A stretch of 64,000 bases of DNA from an uncultured Prevotellaceae bacterium (GTDB lineage Bacteria; Bacteroidota; Bacteroidia; Bacteroidales; Muribaculaceae), in the NCBI GenBank assembly GCA_900322135.1, contig ONYP01000004.1, positions 1-64,000 of the forward strand, given 5' to 3'. Under the pieces are notes generated by a model. The model made no database searches. It saw only the letters and a list, made by a program, of their open reading frames with translations, and was not told the DNA's origin. Position 1 is the first letter of the stretch, and each line of letters begins with the position of its first letter. Shown here in pieces: positions 27,792-36,998 of the stretch. A program made the position numbers and the translations under genes.

Positions 27792-28337
27792 TCAACGGAG
27801 CTTTTTTAAACGGCGCTGGGCTATCAGTGCCGTGAGGGCGCTCACCAGCGAACCGCCGGAGGTGATGAACCAGAATGCGTTGAACACTGCCTCGATGGGT
27901 GACGGGATGAGCCCGTTGTGCACTATGGTCTGCAGCGTCTCCAGGAGCTGGCTGTCTTTCATCTCGGGCATCTGTTGATAGATGTCGATGAGGTTCTGCG
28001 CCTGCTCATACAGGAAGCCGGGCCTCAGGTACTGGAGCACCAGGTATACCACAAAACTGGATATGATCGAGCCCAGGATATAGAGCAAGATGCCCAGCAT
28101 CCACAGTCCCGCATACTCGGTAAAGCCGTTGTCCTCGATGAACTTGCGCCGTTGGAAGGCATAGGACAGCACTGGAGTCCCCAGGAACATGAGGATGAAG
28201 ATAAAGCCCAACGGCGCAAACCAGTCGGCATAGATTGATGCCACGGCAGCGCACGACAAGTACAGACCAAAGGGGATACCCCAGTTGGCGGCACATTGAT
28301 AGATGCTTCTGTTCGGCTCTTTCATATCAAACGGCAA
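27792..28337 (-). CDS. DUF4199 membrane protein
   Basis: A 181-residue protein with four hydrophobic segments (GIPFGLYLSCAAVASIYA, LGFIFILMFLGTPVLSYAF, WMLGILLYILGSIISSFVVY, and a C-terminal one), typical of DUF4199. An internal ATG at 28325 (MKEPNRS) is a possible true start. DUF4199 commonly precedes this kind of glycosyltransferase in Bacteroidales. Function unknown. Confidence 0.82.
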   Translation of the reverse strand: MPFDMKEPNRSIYQCAANWGIPFGLYLSCAAVASIYADWFAPLGFIFILMFLGTPVLSYAFQRRKFIEDNGFTEYAGLWMLGILLYILGSIISSFVVYLVLQYLRPGFLYEQAQNLIDIYQQMPEMKDSQLLETLQTIVHNGLIPSPIEAVFNAFWFITSGGSLVSALTALIAQRRLKKLR

Positions 28338-28425
28338 AGTTACTCATTTAAATTCATATCCATGCCCACTTGCCGCTAAAAAATCTTTACCTGAACGCTA
28401 AGGGAATAAAAATGTTTGATTTTTG

Positions 28426-28457
28426 TTTGAAAAATTTATAAGAAAACACTATTTTTG
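28426..28457 (+). promoter_or_regulatory. Promoter of the hybrid regulator gene
   Basis: TTTG at 28426-28429, a 20-bp spacer and TATTTTTG at 28450-28457. Transcription should start near 28463, so the ATG at 28466 would be almost leaderless. The ATG at 28475 is the better start. Confidence 0.75.
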
Positions 28458-28474
28458 CACACTTTATGGTCTGG

Positions 28475-31384
28475 ATGGAGAAAAAAGTGAATATCCGTCG
28501 CCTGTTGACATGGAGTGCTGTGGCCCTTTTGGCCATGGCCGCAGTGCTGGTGCCGCTCCTGACCAATTGCAACGGCAGGGAGCCTCAAACCGTCAGGGAC
28601 GAGCACTATATGGTGGCCGACAGCACGCTGCGTGCCATCGGTGATGTGGATTCGCTGTCGGCGATGGTGCAGCGCTATCATAGCGCTGGCGATGCCGTCG
28701 GCGAGATGCTCGCCTGCCGATACCTGGGCGAGAAGCACAGGGAACTCTCAAATTTCAGCCAGGCGATAAAAGTCCACGAGCAGGGTTACAAGCTTGCCGT
28801 ATCGCTCGCCGACACCCTTGAAACGGCTAACGCCTTGAACTGCATTGGCAACGACTATCGCCGGCAGGGTGAACTGAGCACCGCCGACGGCTATTATTAC
28901 CAGACCCTGAAACTGTGTGACGCGTATAACCGGCCGAACGAGGCCGAGGCTGTGAAGTGCCGCGTCGTGGCGCTTAACGGCATCGCCTACATCGAGACCG
29001 AACTGTGCAACTATGCCACTGCCGACAGCCTGCTGCACGAGGCCCTCGAAGGCGAAATCATGCTCGGCAACGATGTGGGCATTGCCAAGAACTACGGTAA
29101 CCTGGGACTCGTCAAGTGCAATCAGGGAGATGCCGACTCGGCATGGTACTATTACCGCAAGTCGATGGACTACAATACAATGTCGGGAGATGAGCTGGGC
29201 AAGGCCATGTGCCACCTGCGCTTCGGTGAGTTGCGGGAGGGCGAGCGCGCTTTCTATCATGCCATCGAGGAGTATAAGCAGGCCTATGACATACTCAAGC
29301 AGCTGGACAACAAGTGGCACATCATGGACGCTAGCTTGGCGTTGGCCAGCCTGAATATCAAACTCGGCGAGATTGACGAGGCGAGACATTACCTGCTCGA
29401 GGCCGAAGCCATGGCCGAGCGCACCGGCAGCAAGAGCCATCAGGCACAAGTGCACATGGTGCATTATGAGCTCTCGATGGCCGAGGGTAAGCATGAGGAG
29501 GCCTTGCATCACTACATCATCGGCGACGAGATATTTGACAGCGTGTATGGCCTGAAACGCAATGACGAGATACGGTCCCAGCGCCTTGACTATCAGAGGC
29601 AGCGCCTTAATGGTGAGCTCAATGTGCTCAACAGCGATATCCAGCAGCTGAAACGGTCGCGCAACATGCAGCTGCTCTTCACCCTGCTGCTGCTTGTCAT
29701 GGCTGGAGCCATCATCGCCGCACTGACCTACGCCATGCGTGTGCGTGCGCGCACCCAACGCCTCTTGAGGCAGGTCGAGGAGACGCGGTCGTTGTTCTTT
29801 ACTAATGTGGTACACCAGTTGCGTACCCCCCTGACGGCGATTATGGGTTCCATTGATGTGATTATCGACGATGTCAAATCTGACGATAAGAAAAACTCGT
29901 TAAAGCCTGAGCAATACGAGAATCTCTATGTCATCGAGAGGCAGGGCAAGAACCTGCTCATGCTGGTCGACCGCATCCTCGAGGTGGGCAGTGTGCGCAG
30001 TGCCCTCAAGGACCCGGAGTGGCGCACGGGTGATGCCGTGACCCTCATCCGCATGATTCTCGAGAGCTATCGTGAGAAATGCATCGAGCGCCACATCGAG
30101 CTTACCTATGTCCCGCGTGAGAACGATGTGGTCATCGATACTGTGCCCACCTATCTGATCACCATTGTGAGCCGTCTCATCGAGAATGCTATCCAGTACA
30201 GCCGCGACTACAGCAAAATCACGGTCACCTCGCATGTCGATGACGACATGCTCATCATCAAGGTTGCCGACAACGGCATCGGCATCAGCGAGAAAGACCT
30301 GCCCCATGTGTTTGAACCTTTCTACCGCGGTGCGGCAGCCGAGCAGCTCGTCGACGGTGTGGGCATCGGGTTGACTGTGGTGCGAGACATGACGATGGCG
30401 ATGGGGGGCACCGTCACTGCCGAGAGTCCCAACGAGCAGGGGACGGTGATTACTGCAAAATTGCCCTGCAGGCATGGTAACGGCTTGAAGAAGCCCTTTG
30501 ATAAAGTCATCAAACCCATATTGTCGATATCGGGCGGTCACTCCGACAGGAGCACGGCGCAGCTTGCTCCTGAGCAGCAGGGTACCGGCAAGCCCGTGAT
30601 TCTCGTCATCGAGGACCATAACGATGTCGCGCGACTGGTGGGAAAGGTGCTGAACAAGAACTATGAGGTGCACTATGCCCAGGACGGTGAGCAGGGATTG
30701 GCAATGGCGGGAGAACTCAAGCCTGACCTTATCGTCACTGATGTGAAGATGCCCAACATGGATGGCTATGAGTTGTGCCGTGAGGTGCGTTCGATGCGCC
30801 AGCTGTGCCACATCCCCATCATCATGCTCAGTGCCCGCACCAGCAATGCTGACCGTGTGAAAGGCATCGAGGCCGGTGCCGACGCCTATCTGGTCAAGCC
30901 GTTCAATCCCCAGGAAATGTGTGCATGGGTTTCCCGCCTGATGGATTGCAGGCGGCAGTTGAGAGAGGTGTATGCCGCTCCTGCGAGGGATGCCGCGGCA
31001 GGCAGTCCCGTTCCCGTGCTGGAGAACATCGAAAACAACACCGAAGCCGATGACCGCCAGTTCCTCAAGGCGTTCAATGCCGAGGTCAACAAGCACATGG
31101 CCGAGGGTATCAAACTCGATCTGGACAAGATGGCGCGTACCTTCAAGATGGGCGAGAGCCAGTTGCGGCGCAAGGTGCAGCAACTCACTGGCAAGAACAT
31201 ATCGTCCTACATCATGATGTTGCGCATGGAAAAAGCGATGTCGCTCCTGTGCCGTCGTACCGACCTGCTCGTGGGAGAAGTCGCCGAGCGCTGCGGATTT
31301 GTCGATGTCGCTTATTTCTCACGCGTCTTCCGCCAGCACTATGGCATGACACCCACACAGGCCCGCAACACCACCGATGCCTGA
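28475..31384 (+). CDS. Hybrid regulator: periplasmic TPR sensor, histidine kinase, receiver, AraC DNA-binding domain
   Basis: A 969-residue protein. N-terminal membrane segment (about 9-28), TPR repeats (about 50-360), coiled coil, a second membrane helix (about 398-421), HisKA with phosphoacceptor His at about 447 (VHQLRTPLTA), and HATPase with N box (LIENAIQYS), DNGIGI and GVGIGLT. The receiver domain has Asp at about 756 (VTDVKMPNMDGYE) and a conserved lysine in YLVKPF, and an AraC-type helix-turn-helix ends the chain. It resembles Bacteroides hybrid two-component systems, but with TPRs in place of the usual propeller sensor. The residue after the phosphoacceptor is Gln, where most kinases have Glu. 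Target genes unknown. Confidence 0.93.
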   Translation: MEKKVNIRRLLTWSAVALLAMAAVLVPLLTNCNGREPQTVRDEHYMVADSTLRAIGDVDSLSAMVQRYHSAGDAVGEMLACRYLGEKHRELSNFSQAIKVHEQGYKLAVSLADTLETANALNCIGNDYRRQGELSTADGYYYQTLKLCDAYNRPNEAEAVKCRVVALNGIAYIETELCNYATADSLLHEALEGEIMLGNDVGIAKNYGNLGLVKCNQGDADSAWYYYRKSMDYNTMSGDELGKAMCHLRFGELREGERAFYHAIEEYKQAYDILKQLDNKWHIMDASLALASLNIKLGEIDEARHYLLEAEAMAERTGSKSHQAQVHMVHYELSMAEGKHEEALHHYIIGDEIFDSVYGLKRNDEIRSQRLDYQRQRLNGELNVLNSDIQQLKRSRNMQLLFTLLLLVMAGAIIAALTYAMRVRARTQRLLRQVEETRSLFFTNVVHQLRTPLTAIMGSIDVIIDDVKSDDKKNSLKPEQYENLYVIERQGKNLLMLVDRILEVGSVRSALKDPEWRTGDAVTLIRMILESYREKCIERHIELTYVPRENDVVIDTVPTYLITIVSRLIENAIQYSRDYSKITVTSHVDDDMLIIKVADNGIGISEKDLPHVFEPFYRGAAAEQLVDGVGIGLTVVRDMTMAMGGTVTAESPNEQGTVITAKLPCRHGNGLKKPFDKVIKPILSISGGHSDRSTAQLAPEQQGTGKPVILVIEDHNDVARLVGKVLNKNYEVHYAQDGEQGLAMAGELKPDLIVTDVKMPNMDGYELCREVRSMRQLCHIPIIMLSARTSNADRVKGIEAGADAYLVKPFNPQEMCAWVSRLMDCRRQLREVYAAPARDAAAGSPVPVLENIENNTEADDRQFLKAFNAEVNKHMAEGIKLDLDKMARTFKMGESQLRRKVQQLTGKNISSYIMMLRMEKAMSLLCRRTDLLVGEVAERCGFVDVAYFSRVFRQHYGMTPTQARNTTDA

Positions 31385-31411
31385 CACCCTGTCGCGACAC
31401 CGCCGGTTGCG

Positions 31412-31789
31412 TTACCTGATGGTGCGCAGGGGTGGCTCAAACGCGTTGGCAAAGTAGTGGATGTCAAAATCGGGTGCCTGCCCGATGATAATCATCACAT
31501 CATATTGCACGGCCAGCGGCAGCTGGTGAAGGGTGATGTAGCCGTTGGCGGCGCGCACCAGGTTGCGTATCTTGCCAGGTGTGATGGACTCCATGGGGTC
31601 AAAATGGGGCGAGGCGGTGGCACGGGTCTTCACCTCGACGATGTGCAGCAGGCCTTGTTCCTCGGCGACAATGTCTATCTCCCATGGTGCCATGCGCCAG
31701 TTGGTCTCGCGTATGGTAAGCCCCTTGGCAATGAGGAATTCACATGCCGCCTGTTCCCCTTCCTTCCCTAACTTGTTGTGCTGTGCCAT
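31412..31789 (-). CDS. YraN family (UPF0102) endonuclease-like protein
   Basis: A 125-residue protein of normal length for UPF0102. The restriction-endonuclease-like core is EIDIVAEEQGLLHIVEVKTR (the E..D......(E)VK motif). It is probably a nuclease or resolvase relative of unknown role. Encoded 18 bp after rarA on the same strand, suggesting a shared DNA-repair operon. Confidence 0.88.
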   Translation of the reverse strand: MAQHNKLGKEGEQAACEFLIAKGLTIRETNWRMAPWEIDIVAEEQGLLHIVEVKTRATASPHFDPMESITPGKIRNLVRAANGYITLHQLPLAVQYDVMIIIGQAPDFDIHYFANAFEPPLRTIR

Positions 31790-31807
31790 GACTGTTTTGT
31801 ATCGTTC

Positions 31808-33106
31808 TTATTCCTTGGGTCCGTGTCCGGCATTGTCGCCCCAGCGGCTCTGCTGTCGTGCCGTCATCTGGTTCTCGGCGGGGTTGTCTTGGGGGTGCCA
31901 GATTTGGGGGTGGTGCAGTTCCTCGGGCATGTACTGCTGGCTGACGAAGTGCCCAGGGAAGTCGTGAGCGTAGCGGTAGTCCTTGCCGTATCCCAGCTGT
32001 TTCATCAGTCCCGTGGGCGCGTTGCGCAGATGCAGCGGCACAGGGGCGTTGCCCGTTTCGTTGACCAGTGCCAACGCGTCGTCGATGGCCAGGTAGGCGC
32101 TGTTGCTCTTGGCGCTGGTGGCGAGGTAGATGGCGCACTCGCTCAGCGGGATGCGTCCCTCTGGCCACCCGATTTTGTTGATGATGTCAAAGGTGGCGTT
32201 GGCCAGCAGCAGGGCATTGGGGTTGGCCAGGCCGATGTCCTCGGCAGCGAGGATGCACAGGCGGCGGGCGATGAACTTGGGGTCCTCGCCGCCGGCGATG
32301 AGGCGTGCCAGCCAGTAGACCGCCGCGTCGGGGTCGCTGCCGCGGATGCTCTTGATGAATGCCGAGATGATGTCGTAGTGCATCTCGCCGTTCTTGTCAA
32401 AGGCGAGGGGGTTCTGCTGCAGGCGGTCGGTAACGATGTCGTCGGTGATGACAAATGGCTCGCCGTCCTGCAGCGACTGCAGTATCAGGTCCAGGATGTT
32501 GAGCAGCTTGCGGGCATCGCCGCCCGAGAAGCGAAGCAGTGCCTCGGTCTGCTCGACGCGCACCTCGCGGCCCTGGAAGGCCTTGTCGGTCTTGAGGGCA
32601 TGGTCGAGCAACTGTAGCAGGTCGTCGCGGTCCAGCGGGTTGAGCACATAGACTTGGGCACGGGAGAGCAGGGGACGGATGACCTCAAACGAGGGATTCT
32701 CGGTCGTCGCCCCGATGAGCGTCACCGTGCCGCGCTCCACGGCACCCAGCAGCGAGTCCTGCTGCGACTTATTGAAGCGGTGGATCTCGTCGATGAACAA
32801 GATAGGGCGCCCCTTGGCAAACACGCTGCGGGCATCGGCTTTACAGCGGTCTAGCACCTCACGCACATCCTTCACGCCCGATGTCACCGCGCTCAGTGTG
32901 TAGAATGGCACCTGGGTCTGTTCGGCAATGATGCGTGCCAGCGTGGTCTTGCCCACACCCGGAGGTCCCCACAGGATGAATGATGAGATGTTGCCGCTCT
33001 CGATCATGCGGCGTATCACCGCACCTTCACCCACGAGGTGCCGCTGCCCGATGTAGTCATCGAGCGAGCGGGGGCGCAAGCGTTCGGCTAGAGGTTGGTA
33101 GTTCAT
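31808..33106 (-). CDS. rarA: Replication-associated recombination protein A (AAA+ ATPase)
   Basis: A 432-residue clamp-loader-like ATPase. Residues MNYQPLAERLRPRSLDDYIG open the protein. Walker A is GPPGVGKTT, Walker B is LFIDEIHRF, sensor 1 is IGATTENPSF, and the C-terminal tetramerisation region has GSDPDAAVYW. It acts at stalled replication forks. The start at 33106 is chosen because the in-frame upstream extension overlaps the fRMsr gene and has no homology. It lies between the fRMsr gene and yraN. Confidence 0.95.
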   Translation of the reverse strand: MNYQPLAERLRPRSLDDYIGQRHLVGEGAVIRRMIESGNISSFILWGPPGVGKTTLARIIAEQTQVPFYTLSAVTSGVKDVREVLDRCKADARSVFAKGRPILFIDEIHRFNKSQQDSLLGAVERGTVTLIGATTENPSFEVIRPLLSRAQVYVLNPLDRDDLLQLLDHALKTDKAFQGREVRVEQTEALLRFSGGDARKLLNILDLILQSLQDGEPFVITDDIVTDRLQQNPLAFDKNGEMHYDIISAFIKSIRGSDPDAAVYWLARLIAGGEDPKFIARRLCILAAEDIGLANPNALLLANATFDIINKIGWPEGRIPLSECAIYLATSAKSNSAYLAIDDALALVNETGNAPVPLHLRNAPTGLMKQLGYGKDYRYAHDFPGHFVSQQYMPEELHHPQIWHPQDNPAENQMTARQQSRWGDNAGHGPKE

Positions 33107-33119
33107 TGGATGGGCTGGA

Positions 33120-33599
33120 TTAACTGGATTGACAGGATGGGGTGAAGACATGGCGGGTGATGGCGCTGGCGATTTCCTCGAGCCAGCGGGCATCAACCTC
33201 GTCAAATGCGGCCAGCTCCTTGCTGTCGATGTCGAGCACACCGGCGATGTTGCCCATGGCGTCGTGCAGGGGCACGACAATCTCGCTGCGCGACAGGCTG
33301 CTGCAGGCAATGTGTCCGGGGAACTGCTCCACATCGGGGACGACGATGGTGCGCCCTTCTTGCCATGCCGTGCCGCACACGCCGCGACCGCGCTTGATGC
33401 TGTAGCAGGCTACGGGTCCCTGGAAGGGGCCTAGCTGCAATGTGTCGCCGTTGACCAGGTAGAACCCGGTCCACCACCAGCCCATGGTCTCGTGCAGCAG
33501 TGCTGCAGCGTTGGCCAACTGGCCTGTGGCATTGTTCTCGCCCTCGATGAGGCTCTCGACCTGCTTGACGAGTATACTGTAGGTTTTATTCTTGTCCAT
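33120..33599 (-). CDS. Free methionine-(R)-sulfoxide reductase (GAF domain)
   Basis: A 159-residue single-GAF protein of the YebR/MsrC type. Three conserved cysteines occur in GPVACYSI, GRGVCG and HIACSS, the catalytic and resolving set. WWWTGFYL and VLDIDS motifs are present. It reduces free methionine-R-sulfoxide, protecting against oxidants. First gene of a possible operon with rarA and yraN (13 bp to rarA). Confidence 0.92.
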   Translation of the reverse strand: MDKNKTYSILVKQVESLIEGENNATGQLANAAALLHETMGWWWTGFYLVNGDTLQLGPFQGPVACYSIKRGRGVCGTAWQEGRTIVVPDVEQFPGHIACSSLSRSEIVVPLHDAMGNIAGVLDIDSKELAAFDEVDARWLEEIASAITRHVFTPSCQSS

Positions 33600-33623
33600 A
33601 GCACAAAATTAGTGCATTTTTGC

Positions 33624-33662
33624 CGAAAAAAAAAGTGGAGACGCAAAAACTTGCGTCTCCAC
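33624..33662 (-). terminator. Rho-independent terminator (GGAGACGCAA type)
   Basis: A perfect 12-bp stem (GTGGAGACGCAA with TTGCGTCTCCAC, loop AAAC) followed on the minus strand by about 9 T residues. It terminates the 33697-35562 gene. The core matches the terminator at 50860. Confidence 0.92.
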
Positions 33663-33696
33663 CTGTTGGTTGTTGGCTAAAAGCCAATTGCTAAGA

Positions 33697-35562
33697 TTAC
33701 TTCACAACCTTAACAGCGTTGGTGGTACCATCGGTGTAGGTGGTAACCATGATGGTCAAGCCGTTGGGCTGAGCCATCTCCTGACCGGCTACATTGAAGT
33801 AGCGTACGTTGGCAACGGTCTTGCCAGCGAGGGTCTCGGCAACATTGGTGTCGATGTCATACAGCCATGCAATCTCACTAGCATTCTTCACGCCGTTAAC
33901 GGTGTAGAATACCTGGATACCGATGTTCTCGGTGAACAGGGGGTTGTCACCCTCGTTAGTGCGATAGAAGTAAACAGCGCCAGTGTAGAAGTCCCAACCA
34001 CCACTGTAGATGTAGTAAGGAATCTCGGTCATATCCTCGCTGATGTCGGTGCTGTAGTGCTCATAATCGAAGGTGAACAGTTCGGGACCATTACCATTGT
34101 CAACATAGATGCTGTAGCTCATGTACTCGGGATCGAGAGGATTGCCATCAACATCGGTGGTGGGCAGGGTGAAGCCGAAGCGGCTGTAACCGCTCTCGTC
34201 ACCGCAGTCATACCAGCTGTCAGCGGTCGGGTTGGCGGGAACAGCGGGAACCAGGTTAACGATGTAACCGAAGGGAGCAGCGTAGCCATACTCGTCGAGG
34301 CTAGCGAACTCGATAGCGGTCATGCTCAGGTCGTCGCTCCAGTAGGTGTACATACCAGTAGCCTCAGCCCACTCGGGGAACTCGGCGTTGAGGTCACCCT
34401 CGGTGCCCAGCAGGTAGATGTTGTCACCGTCGATCATGAACTGGATCTCGGTGGTGCGGTCGTCGAGCTCGTTGCCCAGGTAGTACAGGGGCTCACCGGT
34501 CTCCTCGTCTACGCCGTCCTCATATACATAGGTGTTACCCCATGCGAGGATAACGCCATAGCCATAAGCATCGTTCCAGCTCAGGTACTGGCCGCAGGGA
34601 ACGGTGATGATGCCAGTCATCCAGTCATAGGTACCCTTTACCCAGCTGTCATAGCCGTCGTGATACCAAGAGGGATTCTGAATGTAAACATCGCCGTTGC
34701 TGTCGAAGGCAACAGTGAACTTGCCATCGGTCTGGGTAGCGCCAACACCAAAGATGCTGCTGTAGATAGTAGAGCTGTTGCGGTAGTAGGTGTAGGTCTG
34801 GCAACCATCGGGAATCTCAGTGATTACAGTGGGAGTCTCGGGAGCCTCATCGGGAACGAACTCACCAATGGTAACATCGTCGATGTTCAGACGGAACATG
34901 TCGGTAACATTGTAGTGACGGATAGCGATGCAACCAGCCTGACCCTCATAGTCGCTCAGGTCGAACTCAAAGGCTTGCATCACGCCAGAGGCGGTGATGT
35001 CGTCAGAGATCTTCACGAAGTCGTTGATGTTGGTGGGGTCACCTACGCAGATGTAAACTGCAAATACCTCACTAGCATAGCTGGGATCCTGGCCAATGTA
35101 GTAGAAACCGAGCTTACCAGTCAGGGTAACAACGGGCGAAATCAGCCAGTTGTCCGGGGTAAGAGCAGTGTAGGTGGGGTTGTCATAGCTGAACGAAGCC
35201 ATGCAGCCATAGCCACTGTGGGTTTTGTTGCCATCTTCGCTGTAAATGTACTCCCAGCCGTAGCTGTCGCCGTCGTTGTCGAGAGTCATCCAGTCATTGA
35301 GTTGAGCCTCATCCTCAAAGTCCCAAACGATGGTGTTACCATCCTTCAGAGCGTGGTTGGTGTGCTTAGCACTCCAGTCCATTGCCTGCAAAGCAGTGCC
35401 GGGCAATACATTAACATCGCCCTTCTTTGCAAACTTGCTCTCGCGGTCCATAGCCTTAGCCTCCTTGACATTAATCTTGGGAAGCTGCTTGGTTACCTTC
35501 ACACCTGCCGATGCGCCAAAGGCAACTGCAGTTGCAATCAAAAGTACAAATAATTTCTTCAT
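33697..35562 (-). CDS. Secreted choice-of-anchor J protein with shared C-terminal motif
   Basis: A 621-residue exported protein (signal peptide MKKLFVLLIATAVAFGASAG). Residues about 78-235 resemble a cleaved-adhesin/choice-of-anchor J jelly roll (WDFEDEAQLNDW, LTPDNWLISPVVTL, LNIDDVTIGE). Residues about 250-621 are paralogous to most of the 7879 protein, including CGDESGYSRF and the tail VRYFNVAGQEMAQPNG. It therefore looks like the 7879 module with an added adhesin-like domain. Function unknown; likely surface-exposed. Strong promoter and terminator suggest high expression. Confidence 0.82.
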   Translation of the reverse strand: MKKLFVLLIATAVAFGASAGVKVTKQLPKINVKEAKAMDRESKFAKKGDVNVLPGTALQAMDWSAKHTNHALKDGNTIVWDFEDEAQLNDWMTLDNDGDSYGWEYIYSEDGNKTHSGYGCMASFSYDNPTYTALTPDNWLISPVVTLTGKLGFYYIGQDPSYASEVFAVYICVGDPTNINDFVKISDDITASGVMQAFEFDLSDYEGQAGCIAIRHYNVTDMFRLNIDDVTIGEFVPDEAPETPTVITEIPDGCQTYTYYRNSSTIYSSIFGVGATQTDGKFTVAFDSNGDVYIQNPSWYHDGYDSWVKGTYDWMTGIITVPCGQYLSWNDAYGYGVILAWGNTYVYEDGVDEETGEPLYYLGNELDDRTTEIQFMIDGDNIYLLGTEGDLNAEFPEWAEATGMYTYWSDDLSMTAIEFASLDEYGYAAPFGYIVNLVPAVPANPTADSWYDCGDESGYSRFGFTLPTTDVDGNPLDPEYMSYSIYVDNGNGPELFTFDYEHYSTDISEDMTEIPYYIYSGGWDFYTGAVYFYRTNEGDNPLFTENIGIQVFYTVNGVKNASEIAWLYDIDTNVAETLAGKTVANVRYFNVAGQEMAQPNGLTIMVTTYTDGTTNAVKVVK

Positions 35563-35683
35563 AATTTTGATGAATTTAGTTAGTAATAAAGATTAATTAA
35601 TACACTATGTTATAGTTACTTATATGCCGAAATAAAGGCTTGTTCAATCGTTTGAGGCAGCCAATGACTACTTTTTCAATTCA

Positions 35684-35712
35684 CAAAGTTACAAACTTTT
35701 TCTCATATACAA
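35684..35712 (-). promoter_or_regulatory. Promoter of the choice-of-anchor J gene
   Basis: Minus strand TTG (35712-35710), 18-bp spacer, TAACTTTG (35691-35684). Leader of about 115 nt. Confidence 0.75.
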
Positions 35713-36169
35713 CAAATTTTATACTCTTTTTTTAAAAAAGTCTTCTATGATTTTTGGGGATTTAGCCCGAGTTGCTACCATGGTTGGACAGCAAACACAG
35801 AGCCAGAGTACCAGATGCATTACTATAACGAACTGCAGGCTGGTTTTGAAAACTTTGCGTCTTGAAGTGATGCCAGGAGGGGCTCCTCATTTCCTGCTTT
35901 GTCTAATGTGTGAATCTCTTGATGTGTTGCTGATAAACAGGTGTTTATTCTAGAGGTTATCGCGAGATGGCGTGTCCCGTGCGGGAACAAGAGCAGGTGC
36001 CTCGTTGATAGAGAAACCCTGCGCGTGGCAATCTGGTGACGAGAACATGCAGCAGCTAGACATTCCCCAAAATGCTGTTTCAGTAATTGGTGCACATTAA
36101 TCCGTAAAATGGTCACAAATCCTTATAAATATTGAAAGTAATTTTGCAGTCGATAAAACATTGTTGCAC
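35713..36169. other. Intergenic region without recognised gene
   Basis: No supportable open frame on either strand. A -7-like TAATTTTG occurs at 36139-36146, upstream of the flavodoxin-dockerin gene at 36170, without a well-spaced -33. Confidence 0.4.
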
Positions 36170-36928
36170 ATGAAAAAGATTCAGATCATCATATTGGCGT
36201 TATTCGCTATCGTGAGTGTGGAAATGAGCGCAAAGTCGCTTATCGTGTATTACAGTTATACGGGAGACTGTCAAGAAATTGTGCAGACCTTGACTACCCA
36301 GATTAATGCTGACACTTTACGCATTTATCCAGCCGACAAGACCCAACACTACGAGGCCAACAACTATGCCATCGGGACCCAATTGCTCAATGCCATCTAT
36401 GCTGCTCCTGACAATCCCGAGAGCTATCCTGCAATCGACCCCGTCTCGGTCTCGCTGGCTGATTATAGCACATTTATTGTTGTGACGCCGTTATGGTGGA
36501 GCCACATGGCAGCCATCCTGCAGACCTACCTGTTCCATCATGGTGGCGAAATGGCCAACAAAAATGTGGGACTGATTGTGTCGAGCCACAGCAGTGGAAT
36601 CAGTGGCGTGGTGACCGATGCTGAGCGTCTCATCCCTGAAGCCGGATGGATGGGTGACGCGTTGTGGATTAACAACGCTAACCGCTGGAACCAAGCAACG
36701 CTGATACAGAATTGGCTTACAGCCATTGATTTCAACACCTGGGCGGCAGATGCCGATGGAGATGTTAACGGGGACGGCAGCGTAGACATCAACGATGTAA
36801 CAGCCCTGATTGACACGCTGCTGATAGGCGATACATATTATCCCAATGCTGATGTCAACGGCGATGAGGAGATGAATATCAACGATGTGACCAAGCTCAT
36901 TGATATCCTGCTCAAGGGACAGGATTGA
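36170..36928 (+). CDS. Exported flavodoxin fused to a dockerin-like module
   Basis: A 252-residue protein from ATG 36170. Signal peptide (MKKIQIIILALFAIVSVEMSA), then a flavodoxin-fold domain (about 23-185) with the phosphate loop region IVYYSYTGDCQEI and the TPLWWSHMAAILQTYL motif of flavodoxin_4-type proteins. The tail (about 195-252) has two dockerin-like repeats: DVNGDGSVDINDV and DVNGDEEMNINDV. Flavodoxins are normally cytosolic, so export plus a dockerin is unusual. First gene of a run of redox genes. Predicted role: extracytoplasmic electron carrier or quinone/flavin reductase; inference. Confidence 0.85.
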   Translation: MKKIQIIILALFAIVSVEMSAKSLIVYYSYTGDCQEIVQTLTTQINADTLRIYPADKTQHYEANNYAIGTQLLNAIYAAPDNPESYPAIDPVSVSLADYSTFIVVTPLWWSHMAAILQTYLFHHGGEMANKNVGLIVSSHSSGISGVVTDAERLIPEAGWMGDALWINNANRWNQATLIQNWLTAIDFNTWAADADGDVNGDGSVDINDVTALIDTLLIGDTYYPNADVNGDEEMNINDVTKLIDILLKGQD

Positions 36929-36998
36929 CAGTGTGCCCCCGGGGTATGGGCAGAGAATCTGACCGATGAAACAGAGTTTTAAAAAGAGCCAAACAACA

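Noticed and set aside
33107..33334. 76-codon N-terminal extension of rarA
   Set aside because: It overlaps the conserved fRMsr gene and has no similarity to RarA; MNYQPLAERLRP is the usual start.
33670..35553. Open frame of over 600 codons antisense to the choice-of-anchor J gene
   Set aside because: Composition is dominated by Val/Ile/Gly from reverse-reading Asp/Tyr-rich codons; the minus strand has signal peptide, domains, promoter and terminator.
35823..36116. 97-codon minus-strand open frame in the 35.7-36.1 kb gap
   Set aside because: No ribosome-binding or promoter context, no recognisable motif, composition unlike neighbouring proteins.
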